A stretch of 36,436 nucleotides of DNA from Negativicutes bacterium (GCA_021372785.1 JAJFTT010000035.1:1-36436); one strand, 5' to 3'. Shown: positions 1-8,965, counted from the first letter of the stretch. The notes: a model not told the origin generated them from the sequence alone. Numbers and translations: made by a program.

Positions 1-75
1 AGCTAAAAAGCCAATTAGCAGAAAATGCCGCTGTTTGACTCTTGAAAAATGCCTCAACAGAATTTATTTTATCAG

Positions 76-111
76 CAGCAAAGAAGCCTTTCATGGTTTC
101 TTTGCTGTTTT
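76..111 (+). terminator. Rho-independent terminator of an upstream gene
   Basis: A 10-bp perfect stem (76-85 with 98-107) encloses a 12-base loop and is followed directly by TTTT. No gene is visible in 1-75, so it probably ends a gene lying left of the window. Its T-run overlaps the first Pho-box-like repeat of the pst promoter. Confidence 0.65.
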
Positions 112-148
112 ACATAGATTTTACAATAGCTGTCTTCTGTATTTTACA
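109..148 (+). promoter_or_regulatory. Pho-box-like direct repeats upstream of pstS
   Basis: TTTACA occurs at 109-114, 120-125 and 143-148. The first two starts are 11 bp apart and the third is 23 bp further, so all fall close to one face of the helix. A weaker match (TTCTGT, 135-140) lies between. Bacillus PhoP binds tandem TTAACA-like hexamers at about 11-bp period, so this is a likely activation site for the PhoP encoded at 3616-4290. No convincing -35/-10 pair is seen, which suits an activator-dependent promoter. Confidence 0.6.
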
Positions 149-187
149 TTCTGCCACTAAACTGGAACTAAAAAGGAGAATGTAAAA

Positions 188-1060
188 ATGAAGAAAACAC
201 TCGTTTGGCTGAGTTTACTTGGCTGTCTGATTTTTCTGCTGAGCGGCTGTAATTTTAAAGATAACGATCAATTCAGTTTGACCCACGCGATCACCATCAT
301 CAGCCGCGAAGAAGGCTCCGGCACCCGCAGCGCTTTTATTGAATTATTCGGCGTGGAAAAACTGAATGCGCGCGGTGTCTATGTTGATTACACCACACCG
401 GAAGCGGTGATCGCCGACAGCACAGCCGCTATGCTTGCCGCCGTAGCGGAGGATCCCCATACGATCGGCTATCTCTCGATTGGTTCGCTGGATGCGAGTG
501 TGACGGCGCTGAGCATCGACAGCAGCACAGCCAGCAAAGAGAATATCCTCAACGGCAGCTACCGCATGGCCCGCCCTTTCCAGCTTGTCACCGACAGAAA
601 CATTAACGGCCTGACCCAGGATTTTACCGATTTCATTCTCAGTTCCGAAGGAAAACCTATCCTCGAGTCCGCCGGTTATCTGGCTGCCGAAGGCACGGAA
701 TCTTACCTCGGCACGAAGCAACGCGGGAAAATTGTGATTGCCGGTTCCTCTTCCATCAGCCCGGTGATGGAAAAACTGAAGGCTGCTTACCTGGAACGGC
801 AGCCGGCTGTAACCGTAGAAATCCGGCAAAGCGATTCGTCTGCGGGAATTGCCGCTGTCGCCGAAGGCAGCGCTCAGCTTGGTATGTCTTCCAGAGCATT
901 GAAAGAGAACGAACTGAACCGCGGTCTCAAGGCGACTCCTTTCGCGCTGGATGGTATCGCTGTGATTGTCAACAAGCAGAATCCGGTGAAGAATCTCACA
1001 ACGGTACAGATCAGGAGCATTTTTATCGGTGAGTCTTTACGATGGGGAGATGTGATCTAA
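188..1060 (+). CDS. pstS: Phosphate ABC transporter substrate-binding lipoprotein PstS, apparently circularly permuted
   Basis: Extracytoplasmic lipoprotein that binds phosphate and delivers it to PstCA. A signal peptide ends in a lipobox (LLSGC, Cys21). The order of the PstS halves is unusual. The segment carrying SREEGSGTR, normally in the second half of PstS, starts right after the lipobox (about residues 34-175). The segment carrying GSSSISP, the SSAGI loop, SSRALKENE and DGIAVIVN, normally at the N-terminus, occupies about residues 180-290 and ends at WGDVI, just where canonical PstS continues into the GSGTR part. All expected blocks are present once and the length is normal (290 aa). 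The stop codon lies 1 base before pstC. RBS AAGGAG at 173-178. The family assignment is firm; the permutation is read from motif order. Confidence 0.9.
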   Translation: MKKTLVWLSLLGCLIFLLSGCNFKDNDQFSLTHAITIISREEGSGTRSAFIELFGVEKLNARGVYVDYTTPEAVIADSTAAMLAAVAEDPHTIGYLSIGSLDASVTALSIDSSTASKENILNGSYRMARPFQLVTDRNINGLTQDFTDFILSSEGKPILESAGYLAAEGTESYLGTKQRGKIVIAGSSSISPVMEKLKAAYLERQPAVTVEIRQSDSSAGIAAVAEGSAQLGMSSRALKENELNRGLKATPFALDGIAVIVNKQNPVKNLTTVQIRSIFIGESLRWGDVI

Positions 1061-1061
1061 G

Positions 1062-1910
1062 ATGAGGCGAAAAGAACAGGCTGCTCATTTACTTTTCTTC
1101 CTGACCGCTTGTATATCCATTGCAGCCGTGGCCCTGATTTGCTTTTTTCTTTTTGCCAACGGCATACCGGCAATGCGGCAGATCGGTTTATTCAACTTCC
1201 TGACAGGTCGTGTCTGGCGGCCATCCAATGACCTCTATGGCTTGCTGCCGATGATCATGGGCAGCCTGTATGTCACAGCCGGCGCGATTCTGCTTGGCGT
1301 ACCTTTGGGCGTTCTGACGGCGCTCTATCTGGCGCATTTCTGTTCCCGGCAGCTCTATCGTTACCTGAAACCACTGATCGATTTGCTGGCCGGCATCCCT
1401 TCCGTTGTTTACGGTTTTTTTGGCATCGTTGTGTTGGTACCGTTCGTCCGGCAAACCTTCGGCGGCAACGGCAATAGCATACTCACCGCTTCCCTCCTGT
1501 TGGGGATTATGATTCTGCCGACCATCATCGGAATTTCCGAAGCGGCTTTACGCGCTGTCCCCGTCAGCTATTACGAAGGCAGCCTGGCCCTGGGAGCCAG
1601 TCATGAACGCTCTGTTCTCTTTGCCATCCTGCCCGCGGCAAAATCCGGCATCCTGGCCGGCGTTGTGCTAGGTGTGGGACGCGCTATTGGCGAAACGATG
1701 GCTGTCATGATGGTTGCGGGTAACCAAACCCGCATGCCGGCCGGTATTTTGGCCGGAATCCGCACGCTCACCAGTAATATTGCTATGGAAATGGGTTATG
1801 CCACAGATCTGCACAGAGAGGCGCTGATTGCCACGGCGGTCGTCCTCTTTGTCTTCATTCTGATCATCAACCTCTCGTTTTCCTTGCTGAAAAGGAGGTC
1901 TGCCCTATGA
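1062..1910 (+). CDS. pstC: Phosphate ABC transporter permease PstC
   Basis: Inner-membrane permease subunit of the high-affinity phosphate importer (282 aa). It has about six hydrophobic segments, the first at residues 10-33. The binding-protein-dependent transport motif lies around residues 168-215 (EGSLALGAS, then ILAGVVLGVGRAIGET). A GIPSVVYGFFG segment near residue 110 is typical of PstC/PstA proteins. It starts 1 base after the pstS stop and overlaps pstA by 4 bases (ATGA), so translation is probably coupled. PstC pairs with PstA to form the channel energised by PstB. Confidence 0.95.
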   Translation: MRRKEQAAHLLFFLTACISIAAVALICFFLFANGIPAMRQIGLFNFLTGRVWRPSNDLYGLLPMIMGSLYVTAGAILLGVPLGVLTALYLAHFCSRQLYRYLKPLIDLLAGIPSVVYGFFGIVVLVPFVRQTFGGNGNSILTASLLLGIMILPTIIGISEAALRAVPVSYYEGSLALGASHERSVLFAILPAAKSGILAGVVLGVGRAIGETMAVMMVAGNQTRMPAGILAGIRTLTSNIAMEMGYATDLHREALIATAVVLFVFILIINLSFSLLKRRSAL

Positions 1911-2773
1911 AACACCCTGCGCGCCCGTTTCGTCTGCAGCACATTCGCGATCGGCACGACCCGCTCTCTCTGGTGATCCGATTGCTGGTTTCCCTGGCTG
2001 CCCTGCTGACCGTTGGCATTCTGCTGCTTTTGGTCGGATACATTCTGATCAAAGGAATTCCTCATCTGCGTCCCTCTCTGTTTGCACTGCATTATAACAG
2101 TGAAAACGTTTCCTTACTGCCGGCGCTGCTCAATACGCTGATGATCATTCTGCTGACGCTGATCATCGCCGTTCCGCTGGGCATCTTCTCCGCCCTCTAT
2201 CTTTCGGAATACGCCGGACGCAGCAACCGCTTTGTGCAATGGATCCGTTTAGCCACCGAAACGCTTGCCGGAATTCCCTCGATCATTTATGGTTTGTTCG
2301 GTATGCTTTTCTTCGTCACTTTTTTGCACTGGGGTTATTCTCTCCTGGCAGGTGCCTGCACCTTAGCGATTATGATTCTGCCTTTGCTGATGCGAACCAC
2401 GGAGGAGGCGCTGCATTCTGTACCGGATGCATATCGGGAGGGCAGTTACGCCCTGGGTGCCGGACGCTTGCGAACCATCTTCAATATTGTTCTACCGGCA
2501 GCGATGCCGGGCATTCTGGCCGGTGTGATTCTCAGCATCGGACGCATCGTGGGAGAATCCGCCGCCCTGATCTATACGGCGGGAACAGCCAGTCAAATTG
2601 CCAACGGCTTATTTTCTTCCGGACGCACCTTATCCGTGCATATGTATAATATCTCCAATGAAGGGTTATATCTGAATCAAACTTATGCAACCGCAGTTGT
2701 CTTGCTCATCTTGGTAGCGCTGGTCAACTGGATTTCGCATTTTGTAGCCGGCAAGCTGACGAAAGGATCTTAA
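1907..2773 (+). CDS. pstA: Phosphate ABC transporter permease PstA
   Basis: Second membrane subunit of the phosphate importer (288 aa). TM segments begin about residue 23. [12 protein letters not shown] block matches the equivalent PstC block, and the EAA-type loop reads [13 protein letters not shown] followed by [16 protein letters not shown]. The start ATG overlaps the pstC stop (ATGA), preceded by AAAGGAGG inside pstC. pstB follows after 1 base. Family position and sequence clearly separate this from pstC. It is unrelated to the c-di-AMP receptor sometimes also called PstA, which is encoded separately at 6049-6414. Confidence 0.95.
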   Translation: MKHPARPFRLQHIRDRHDPLSLVIRLLVSLAALLTVGILLLLVGYILIKGIPHLRPSLFALHYNSENVSLLPALLNTLMIILLTLIIAVPLGIFSALYLSEYAGRSNRFVQWIRLATETLAGIPSIIYGLFGMLFFVTFLHWGYSLLAGACTLAIMILPLLMRTTEEALHSVPDAYREGSYALGAGRLRTIFNIVLPAAMPGILAGVILSIGRIVGESAALIYTAGTASQIANGLFSSGRTLSVHMYNISNEGLYLNQTYATAVVLLILVALVNWISHFVAGKLTKGS

Positions 2774-2774
2774 T

Positions 2775-3524
2775 ATGGATAAATTTACAATTAACGATCT
2801 CAATCTTTATTATGGCGATTTTCATGCTTTAAAAAACATAAACCTGAATTTGGCAGAAAACCGCATTACCGCTTTCATCGGTCCCTCCGGCTGCGGTAAA
2901 TCTTCTCTTTTGAAATGCCTGAACCGCATGAATGACCTGATTGAAGACTGCAGAATTACAGGAGAAATTCGTCTGGACGGCGAAGACATAAACGGATCAA
3001 TGGATGTCAATCAATTGCGTAAGCGAGTCGGCATGGTTTTTCAAAACCCGAATCCTTTTCCGATGAGCATTTATGATAATGTTGCTTACGGTCCGCGCAC
3101 TCACGGCATCCGCAGCAAAGCAAAACTGGACGGCATCGTCGAGCAAGCCCTGCACGACGCCGCGATCTGGGACGAACTGCAAGGCCGCCTGAAAAAAAAC
3201 GCGCTCAGTCTTTCCGGCGGACAGCAGCAACGGCTTTGCATTGCCAGAGCTCTGGCAGTGGAACCCGAGGTTTTGCTGATGGATGAACCGACTGCCTCGC
3301 TCGATCCTATCTCCACTTCTAAAATCGAAGATTTGATTGTTGAACTGAAGAAAAAATACACGATTGTGATCGTCACCCATAATATGCAGCAGGCTGTGCG
3401 CACCTCCGATCAAACCGCTTTTTTCCTTTTGGGTGAAATTGTGGAAGCCGCTGCCACCGAGCAGTTGTTTTCCGTACCGAAAGAAAAGCGCACCGAAGAT
3501 TATATTACCGGCAGGTTCGGTTAA
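2775..3524 (+). CDS. pstB: Phosphate ABC transporter ATP-binding protein PstB
   Basis: Cytoplasmic ATPase that powers phosphate uptake (249 aa, usual length). Walker A is GPSGCGKSS near residue 37, the signature is LSGGQQQR near residue 150, Walker B is [12 protein letters not shown] near residue 170, and the switch histidine lies in VTHN. The [12 protein letters not shown] stretch after the Q-loop is characteristic of PstB. It is the last gene of the tight pst run. A 91-base gap then leads to the PhoP start, and no phoU follows, unlike many clostridial pst operons. Confidence 0.96.
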   Translation: MDKFTINDLNLYYGDFHALKNINLNLAENRITAFIGPSGCGKSSLLKCLNRMNDLIEDCRITGEIRLDGEDINGSMDVNQLRKRVGMVFQNPNPFPMSIYDNVAYGPRTHGIRSKAKLDGIVEQALHDAAIWDELQGRLKKNALSLSGGQQQRLCIARALAVEPEVLLMDEPTASLDPISTSKIEDLIVELKKKYTIVIVTHNMQQAVRTSDQTAFFLLGEIVEAAATEQLFSVPKEKRTEDYITGRFG

Positions 3525-3615
3525 ACGACGGCTGCCGCCCAATCATGATGAATGCCAGCCAGTCGCCGCAGGGGAATTCTGTCCTCACACCGGTGTTAAA
3601 GAAGGGGATGACCAG

Positions 3616-4290
3616 ATGATTTATTGTGTAGAGGATGATCTGAATATCAGGGAATTGATTGTTTACACGCTGCAATCCACCGGCTTTACAGCCAAGGGCT
3701 TCGCCGATGGCGAAGCTTTTTTTATGGAATTGCAGCAAAAAATGCCGGACTTGGTGATCCTCGATCTGATGCTGCCCGGTCAGGATGGCGCGTCGATCCT
3801 GAAACAGTTGCGCAGTACGGCGCAGACCGCCGATTTACCGGTGATTCTAGCCACCGCCAAAGGCAGCGAATATGACAAGGTTAGCGGACTGGATGCCGGT
3901 GCGGATGACTATATCAGTAAGCCTTTTGGCATGATGGAATTGGTTTCCCGCGTGAAAGCGGTTCTCCGCCGCAGCGGCTCAAAACAAAAAGGAGTGCTTT
4001 TGACGAGGGGCGCTTTAAGCCTCAATTCGGAAAAACATCAGGTATCCGTCAAAGGAGAAGCCATCCCGCTGACACTGAAAGAATTTTTGCTGCTGCAGCA
4101 GTTGATGTCGAATCCCGGTACGGTTTTCACCCGTGATGCTTTGCTGGCGACGATCTGGGGTTATGATTTCAGCGGTGAAACCAGAACGGTGGACGTGCAC
4201 ATTCGGACTCTGCGGCAAAAGCTGGGCGAATGCGGCAATCTGATTGAAACAGTGCGCGGGTTGGGTTACCGCATGGTGGAACAGGAATGA
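3616..4290 (+). CDS. phoP: PhoB/PhoP-type response regulator (OmpR family)
   Basis: DNA-binding response regulator, 224 aa. The receiver domain (residues 1-118) has acidic residues D7/D8, phosphoacceptor D50 in VILDLMLPG and conserved K102 in SKPF. The C-terminal winged helix (about 130-224) ends in the OmpR-type block VDVHIRTLRQKLG. The frame is open from 3433, but the ATG at 3616 (MIYCVEDD) has AGGGG upstream and begins exactly where receiver domains start. A longer protein would overlap pstB and is unlikely. It overlaps phoR by 4 bases. Its position after pstSCAB makes control of the Pho-box-like repeats at 109-148 probable. Confidence 0.9.
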   Translation: MIYCVEDDLNIRELIVYTLQSTGFTAKGFADGEAFFMELQQKMPDLVILDLMLPGQDGASILKQLRSTAQTADLPVILATAKGSEYDKVSGLDAGADDYISKPFGMMELVSRVKAVLRRSGSKQKGVLLTRGALSLNSEKHQVSVKGEAIPLTLKEFLLLQQLMSNPGTVFTRDALLATIWGYDFSGETRTVDVHIRTLRQKLGECGNLIETVRGLGYRMVEQE

Positions 4291-5978
4291 AAAGACGTAT
4301 TTTTAGGGCTTTCTGCCTGCTTTCCCTCTTTGCTGTTCTGTTGAGCGGCAGCCTCTTCTTTGCCGTCGTTTACCGGGAGGTTTCTTTCAGTAAGCAGCAG
4401 GAAGTTCGCAATGAATTGGTTCTGGTCCGCACCGGTTTTACGCAAGGCAGTCTCGCCTATCTGCAAACGCTGCAGAGCGCCCCGGAACGCAACCGTCTTT
4501 GCCGCATTACCTGGATCAGCGCCGGGGGGGTCGTCTTATTTGATAATTACGAAACTGCCGCCGCCATGGAAAATCATCTGGACCGACCGGAAATCATCAG
4601 TGCTTTACAGAATGGCAGCGGCGAAGCGCTGCGCATGTCCAGCACACTGCATCAGCAGACTTATTATTACGCCGAGCGTCTGACCGACGGTACCGTGCTG
4701 CGCCTCGCCTTAACGACTGCCAGTATCTGGGCGACTCTCTTCAATCTGCTGCCCTCTCTGCTGCTGATCATCAGTCTGGTGATCCTGCTGGCGCTTTGGC
4801 TGGCCCGGCACGAAACGCAGGCAATTATCCAGCCAATCAATGCCATCAATCTGCAAAATCCGCTTGAACAAGATACTTATGATGAATTAGCGCCGCTGCT
4901 GCTGCGTATTGAGCAGCAAAACAAAGAAATCGCCGCCAAAATGGCGGAATTATCACAGACGCGTCTGGAATTCATTACCATCACGGAAAATATGAGCAAC
5001 GGCCTGATCCTGCTTAATCAAAAAGAAGAGATTCTGACGATCAACCGCAGCGCCTGCAGAATACTGAATCTCAAAGCAGACCAGACAGTCGGCAGAAAGC
5101 TGTTGACGCAAAATCGCAGCTCAGTCCTGCAAAATCTGCTGCAGCAAGTCGAACAGGGAGAAATCGCCGAAGCTGTTCTGCAGCAAAATCAGCACAGCTA
5201 TCAGCTGTTGGCTCACCCGGTTCTGAACAAGGCGGAACTGCAGGGAATTGTGCTGCTGATTTCAGATATCACCGAACAACAAGCCACGGAACAGCTGCGC
5301 CGCGAATTTGCCGCCAATGTTTCTCACGAATTAAAAACACCGCTGCAATCGATTTCGGGCTATGCCGAAATTATCAGCAATCATCTTGTCAAAGCGGAAG
5401 ATATCCCGGAATTCGTCGATCGCATTTATCGGGAAGCCCGCCGGCTGATTGTTTTGGTGGATGACATCATGAAAATTTCCCGGTTGGATGAAAGCAAACC
5501 CAGTCTTGCAGAGGAACCGGTTGATTTGTATCTGTTGACACAGGATATTCTGCAGCGTCTGCAGCCGCAGGCGGAAGCCAAACAGGTCCGTCTGGAACTG
5601 AAAGGCGTCCCGGCAGAAATACAAGGGGTCAGACAAATCCTGGACGAGATGATTTTTAACCTGTGTGATAATGCCATCAAATACAACAAACAGGGCGGCC
5701 GCGTGGATGTTATCATCGAACGTCTGCCTTCTGCGCTGCGGCTGCGGGTCATCGATACCGGCATCGGCATTGCTCCGGAAGATCAGGAGCATGTTTTCGA
5801 GCGCTTCTATCGCGCAGATAAGAGTCATTCACAGAAAATCAGCGGTACCGGTCTGGGACTCTCGATTGTGAAACACGGAGCCCGTTATCATCACGCTGAA
5901 ATAGAACTGCAGAGTATTCCGAATCAAGGCACTGCCATCAGCCTGAGCTTCCCTTTGAGCAATAAAATTAATCTGTAA
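4287..5978 (+). CDS. phoR: PhoR-type sensor histidine kinase with PAS domain
   Basis: Membrane histidine kinase, 563 aa, expected to sense phosphate status and phosphorylate the adjacent PhoP. TM1 spans about residues 9-29 and TM2 about 151-174, framing a roughly 120-residue extracytoplasmic domain. A HAMP-like/coiled linker follows, then a PAS domain (about 230-330, from ITENMSNGLILL). The HisKA box FAANVSHELKTP places the phosphorylated His at 347. The ATPase has an N box around N462, DTGIGI (G1) and GTGLGLSIVKH (G2). This layout matches Gram-positive PhoR. The start ATGA overlaps the phoP stop. Confidence 0.9.
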   Translation: MKRRIFRAFCLLSLFAVLLSGSLFFAVVYREVSFSKQQEVRNELVLVRTGFTQGSLAYLQTLQSAPERNRLCRITWISAGGVVLFDNYETAAAMENHLDRPEIISALQNGSGEALRMSSTLHQQTYYYAERLTDGTVLRLALTTASIWATLFNLLPSLLLIISLVILLALWLARHETQAIIQPINAINLQNPLEQDTYDELAPLLLRIEQQNKEIAAKMAELSQTRLEFITITENMSNGLILLNQKEEILTINRSACRILNLKADQTVGRKLLTQNRSSVLQNLLQQVEQGEIAEAVLQQNQHSYQLLAHPVLNKAELQGIVLLISDITEQQATEQLRREFAANVSHELKTPLQSISGYAEIISNHLVKAEDIPEFVDRIYREARRLIVLVDDIMKISRLDESKPSLAEEPVDLYLLTQDILQRLQPQAEAKQVRLELKGVPAEIQGVRQILDEMIFNLCDNAIKYNKQGGRVDVIIERLPSALRLRVIDTGIGIAPEDQEHVFERFYRADKSHSQKISGTGLGLSIVKHGARYHHAEIELQSIPNQGTAISLSFPLSNKINL

Positions 5979-6048
5979 GAACAGGAGGAAACGAACAGCA
6001 TAATATAGAATATAAGCCTATAAATCAGAGCAAAGAGAGGCGTTACCA

Positions 6049-6414
6049 ATGAAGCTGATTATCTCCATCATTCAAGACCAGGACTTCCGTGCTCTCTCTG
6101 ATATCTTTCTCGAGAAAAATATCCGCTCTACCCGGCTGTCCAGCACCGGTGGGTTCCTCAGCAGCGGCAATACGACTCTGCTGATTGGAGTGGAAGAAAC
6201 CAGAGTGGATGAAGTCATTGCTCTCCTGAAGCAATATTGTCATACCCGTACTCAACTGATGAATGCCGGTCCCATGACCGTAGATTTTATTGGTGTAATG
6301 CCGCATTATCCGGTCGAAGTGATCGTCGGCGGTGCTATCATCTTTGTTTTGGACGCGGAATGCATCGATCTGGAACAGACCGCCAAGCCGGAGAGTCAAA
6401 ACACCGGAGCCTAA
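6049..6414 (+). CDS. darA: PII-like cyclic di-AMP receptor (DarA/YaaQ family, DUF970)
   Basis: Small cytoplasmic PII-like protein, 121 aa, of the family that binds c-di-AMP as a trimer (called DarA, YaaQ or PstA; not the permease). Family hallmarks are MKLIISIIQDQD at the N-terminus, the RLSSTGGFLSSGNTTLLIG block that contacts the nucleotide, and PVEVIVGGAIIFVLD near the C-terminus. RBS GAGAGG lies 8 bases upstream. It follows phoR by 70 bases without an intervening terminator, so it may be read with the pst-pho genes. An unused SD-like AGGAGG occurs near 5983-5988 with no start codon at usable distance. Confidence 0.88.
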   Translation: MKLIISIIQDQDFRALSDIFLEKNIRSTRLSSTGGFLSSGNTTLLIGVEETRVDEVIALLKQYCHTRTQLMNAGPMTVDFIGVMPHYPVEVIVGGAIIFVLDAECIDLEQTAKPESQNTGA

Positions 6415-6458
6415 AACAATTCCGACGGGAGACTCCGGGCACCGCATTACAACGCTTA

Positions 6459-6495
6459 CGGTATAGTTTCTGGCAAACTATGCCGTTTTCTTTTC
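6459..6495 (+). terminator. Rho-independent terminator after darA
   Basis: An 11-bp stem with one G-T pair (6459-6469 with 6475-6485), a 5-base loop, and then TTTTCTTTT. It ends the phosphate block. Confidence 0.8.
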
Positions 6496-6556
6496 CCTCC
6501 TTTTATCGTGCTCTCATTCATGAGCGGGAGTTGCCGCAGGTCTTGCTGAATTTTTT

Positions 6557-6590
6557 CCTTTCAATCCGGCAGTGTCACCGGATTGAAGGG
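6557..6590. repeat. Inverted repeat upstream of the SLH protein gene
   Basis: A 13-bp near-perfect inverted repeat (6557-6569 with 6578-6590) around an 8-base centre. There is no T-run on either strand's 3' side, so it is not a simple terminator. It lies 78 bases upstream of the next start codon and could be an operator or leader hairpin. Confidence 0.5.
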
Positions 6591-6667
6591 AACCGGAAAC
6601 AAAATCTCAACGTCTATAGCAATGATTGCCGCCTGTTGGCAGCCAGTAAAAAAATAAGGAGGAAATT

Positions 6668-8965
6668 ATGTTAAAAAAAATCATTTGTATGAGCCTGATT
6701 GCCCTTTTAATCATGACCATGACACCCGTTGTCTGCGCTGCGGAACTGCCTGCTCTGCCGACCGGGACCGCAAAAGAAGCAACAGGGATGAGCGGCGGTG
6801 AGACCGTCAACGAACGCTTGGGCAAGGTCGCTCTGTCCGTCAAGCAGACCCTCAATCTGGATGACCGCTACACAACCTTCTATGGCAGCTTGAACGAAGA
6901 TATCATTGATTCCTACTGGAACCTGAATTGGTCCAATGCGCAGGAAACTCTCACAGTCTATGCCAAAGAAAGTGGCAAAGTGATGCAGTATCAACGCAAT
7001 CGTACTGCTGACGACCATGATTACGCTTACAAATATGGCCCGGAGTTCTCGCCGGTTTTTCCTGCCAATCGCAAAATTGACGCAAAACCAGTCGCTGAAG
7101 CCTTTGTTTCTGCTTTATTGACCGCAGAAGAATCTGCCGTCTTTGAACCGACGGATGCCCTGGAATTACTCTCCGCAACAACTTATGGTTTTAGCGGCAG
7201 AATTCAAATGTACGGCCTTGATACCGGTATCACCTTCACGGTCAGCGTTTTTGCGGACGATTTGACCATCAACAGATTTTACCGCAGCGATGCCAACACC
7301 AAAATGATCAACGACTTCTCCGATACGGTTACGATGATCGATGCCGCGGCTGCAGCGGCAAAGCTGCGCACGACGGTTAAACTGCAGCTGCAATATGTGC
7401 TGAGGGATACGGCCCCCGGCGAACCCATCCTGCCGAAGCCGGCGGGGAGTAAAACAACTGCAGATACTGCTGCTACCCAGGCAGTCTTACGCTATCTGCC
7501 TATGACCGACAGCAATTATCTCGTTGATGCCAAAACGGGCGAACTGATTGATATCACCGATTTATACGATGCTTTTAACCGGGCCAATCAAACGGTAAAA
7601 ACGCCTGCCGGGATGGGTTCCTCCGACTCAAGCCCCTATCTTCCTGCACTCAGCGAAGCGGAACTGACAGGCATTGAGAAACTCAAAGATGTCCTCAGCA
7701 AAGAGGAATTGCAGGCAGCCGTTAAAGCCATGCCGGAAGTCATGCTGGATGACAACTATACGCTTACCGGTTACAACTTCTATTTAAACGAAGAAAACGG
7801 CGATGTGACTGCCTATTTAAACTTCAGTAAACCCTACAGTGAAAACAACTATCAATTTTACCGCAAATCCGCCGTTCTGAATGGCAAGACCGGAGAATTA
7901 ATCTCCTTCTCCTCTTCCTATCCCTACGATGAAAAAGCGGCATACCCTGTTTTTCTGACGAAAGAACAGGCAGCCGTAAAAGCCGCCGCTTTCCTGAATC
8001 GTTACTTTGCAGGCCATTTCGCTGTCGCAGATTTGTATACTTCTGTAACTCCGCTGGAAACTGAGCATACCGCGACAGAGTATCGGTTCACCTACAGCCA
8101 AAAAGTCAACGGCTATTTCTTCCCTGTCAATGCCATGATGATCAGCATCAATGCCCAAAGCGGCGCGGTCGACAGCTTCAATCAGAACTGGCTGGAGGAT
8201 ATCGTCTTCGATCAGGCCGATGGAATCATTCCGATGACGCAAGCGGAAGAGATTTATGCCGCCGCTCATACCGCCAAACTGCAGTATCTGCAGCTGCCTG
8301 TGACTGTGGACCCCGAATCTCCTTATTATATTCTCTATTCCAAATATGGTTACGCTTACCTGTATGAATATCGTCTGGCCTATCAGTACAGCATCGCCGA
8401 TGCTGTCCACGGCATTGATGCAAAAACCGGAGAACTATTGCAAGATACTTCACCGATCGCCTACGCAGTACCCGTATACACCGATTTAGGCGCACATTAT
8501 GCGAAAACTGAAATTGAAATCCTCGCCCAATACGGCATCGGCTTCAGCGGAAATCAATATCAGCCGGAAGCTGAGCTGACGCAGCGTGAAATGCTGGTCT
8601 ATCTCCTGCAGGCAGCCGGTTTCCGCAACCCTATGGAGGATGATTCGCTCTATCAAACAGCCTACTCGCTGCATCTGCTGACAGAAACGGAACGCGCCCC
8701 CGCCTCGATTGTCAGCCGTACTCAATTTGTGAAAACGCTGCTGAGCATGTCCGGGTACGATAAAATTGCCCATCTCTCTGAAATTTTTGTCTGTAAATTT
8801 CTAGATGAAGCGGCGATTGCAGCAGAAAACTATGGCTACATTGCAATCGCCCAAGGCTTAGGGATTATTCATGGCGATCCCAGCGGCAATTTTCATGCCG
8901 ATTCAGCCACCACCAGAGCTACGGCAGCCGTGATGTTCTTCAATTTTCTCAATCGGGAAAACTAA
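6668..8965 (+). CDS. Secreted YcdB/YcdC-domain protein with C-terminal SLH domains
   Basis: A 765-aa exported protein with a signal peptide (about residues 1-25, cleavage near VCAAEL). The body (about 40-590) carries repeated YcdB/YcdC-like (PepSY-related) units, recognisable by motifs such as VDAKTGELIDIT, LNGKTGELISFSSSYPY and IDAKTGELLQDTS. The C-terminus (about 605-765) holds SLH-type segments, best seen as QPEAELTQREMLVYLLQAAGF and GLGIIHGDPSGNFHADSATTRATAAVMF, which should anchor it to secondary cell-wall polymer. RBS AAGGAGG is well placed and terminators flank it, so it is monocistronic. The biochemical role of YcdB/YcdC units is unknown; inhibition of an exported enzyme by the PepSY-like units is only a guess. 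Confidence 0.8.
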   Translation: MLKKIICMSLIALLIMTMTPVVCAAELPALPTGTAKEATGMSGGETVNERLGKVALSVKQTLNLDDRYTTFYGSLNEDIIDSYWNLNWSNAQETLTVYAKESGKVMQYQRNRTADDHDYAYKYGPEFSPVFPANRKIDAKPVAEAFVSALLTAEESAVFEPTDALELLSATTYGFSGRIQMYGLDTGITFTVSVFADDLTINRFYRSDANTKMINDFSDTVTMIDAAAAAAKLRTTVKLQLQYVLRDTAPGEPILPKPAGSKTTADTAATQAVLRYLPMTDSNYLVDAKTGELIDITDLYDAFNRANQTVKTPAGMGSSDSSPYLPALSEAELTGIEKLKDVLSKEELQAAVKAMPEVMLDDNYTLTGYNFYLNEENGDVTAYLNFSKPYSENNYQFYRKSAVLNGKTGELISFSSSYPYDEKAAYPVFLTKEQAAVKAAAFLNRYFAGHFAVADLYTSVTPLETEHTATEYRFTYSQKVNGYFFPVNAMMISINAQSGAVDSFNQNWLEDIVFDQADGIIPMTQAEEIYAAAHTAKLQYLQLPVTVDPESPYYILYSKYGYAYLYEYRLAYQYSIADAVHGIDAKTGELLQDTSPIAYAVPVYTDLGAHYAKTEIEILAQYGIGFSGNQYQPEAELTQREMLVYLLQAAGFRNPMEDDSLYQTAYSLHLLTETERAPASIVSRTQFVKTLLSMSGYDKIAHLSEIFVCKFLDEAAIAAENYGYIAIAQGLGIIHGDPSGNFHADSATTRATAAVMFFNFLNREN

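Noticed and set aside
344-829. Antisense open frames inside pstS and many other genes
   Set aside because: They lie opposite clearly assigned genes, lack SD sites and show no family features; shadows of codon usage.
3433-3615. N-terminal extension of PhoP overlapping pstB
   Set aside because: The extension does not resemble a receiver domain and lacks an SD; ATG 3616 has both.
5983-6010. SD-like AGGAGG after phoR suggesting a tiny gene
   Set aside because: No ATG, GTG or TTG at suitable distance before darA.
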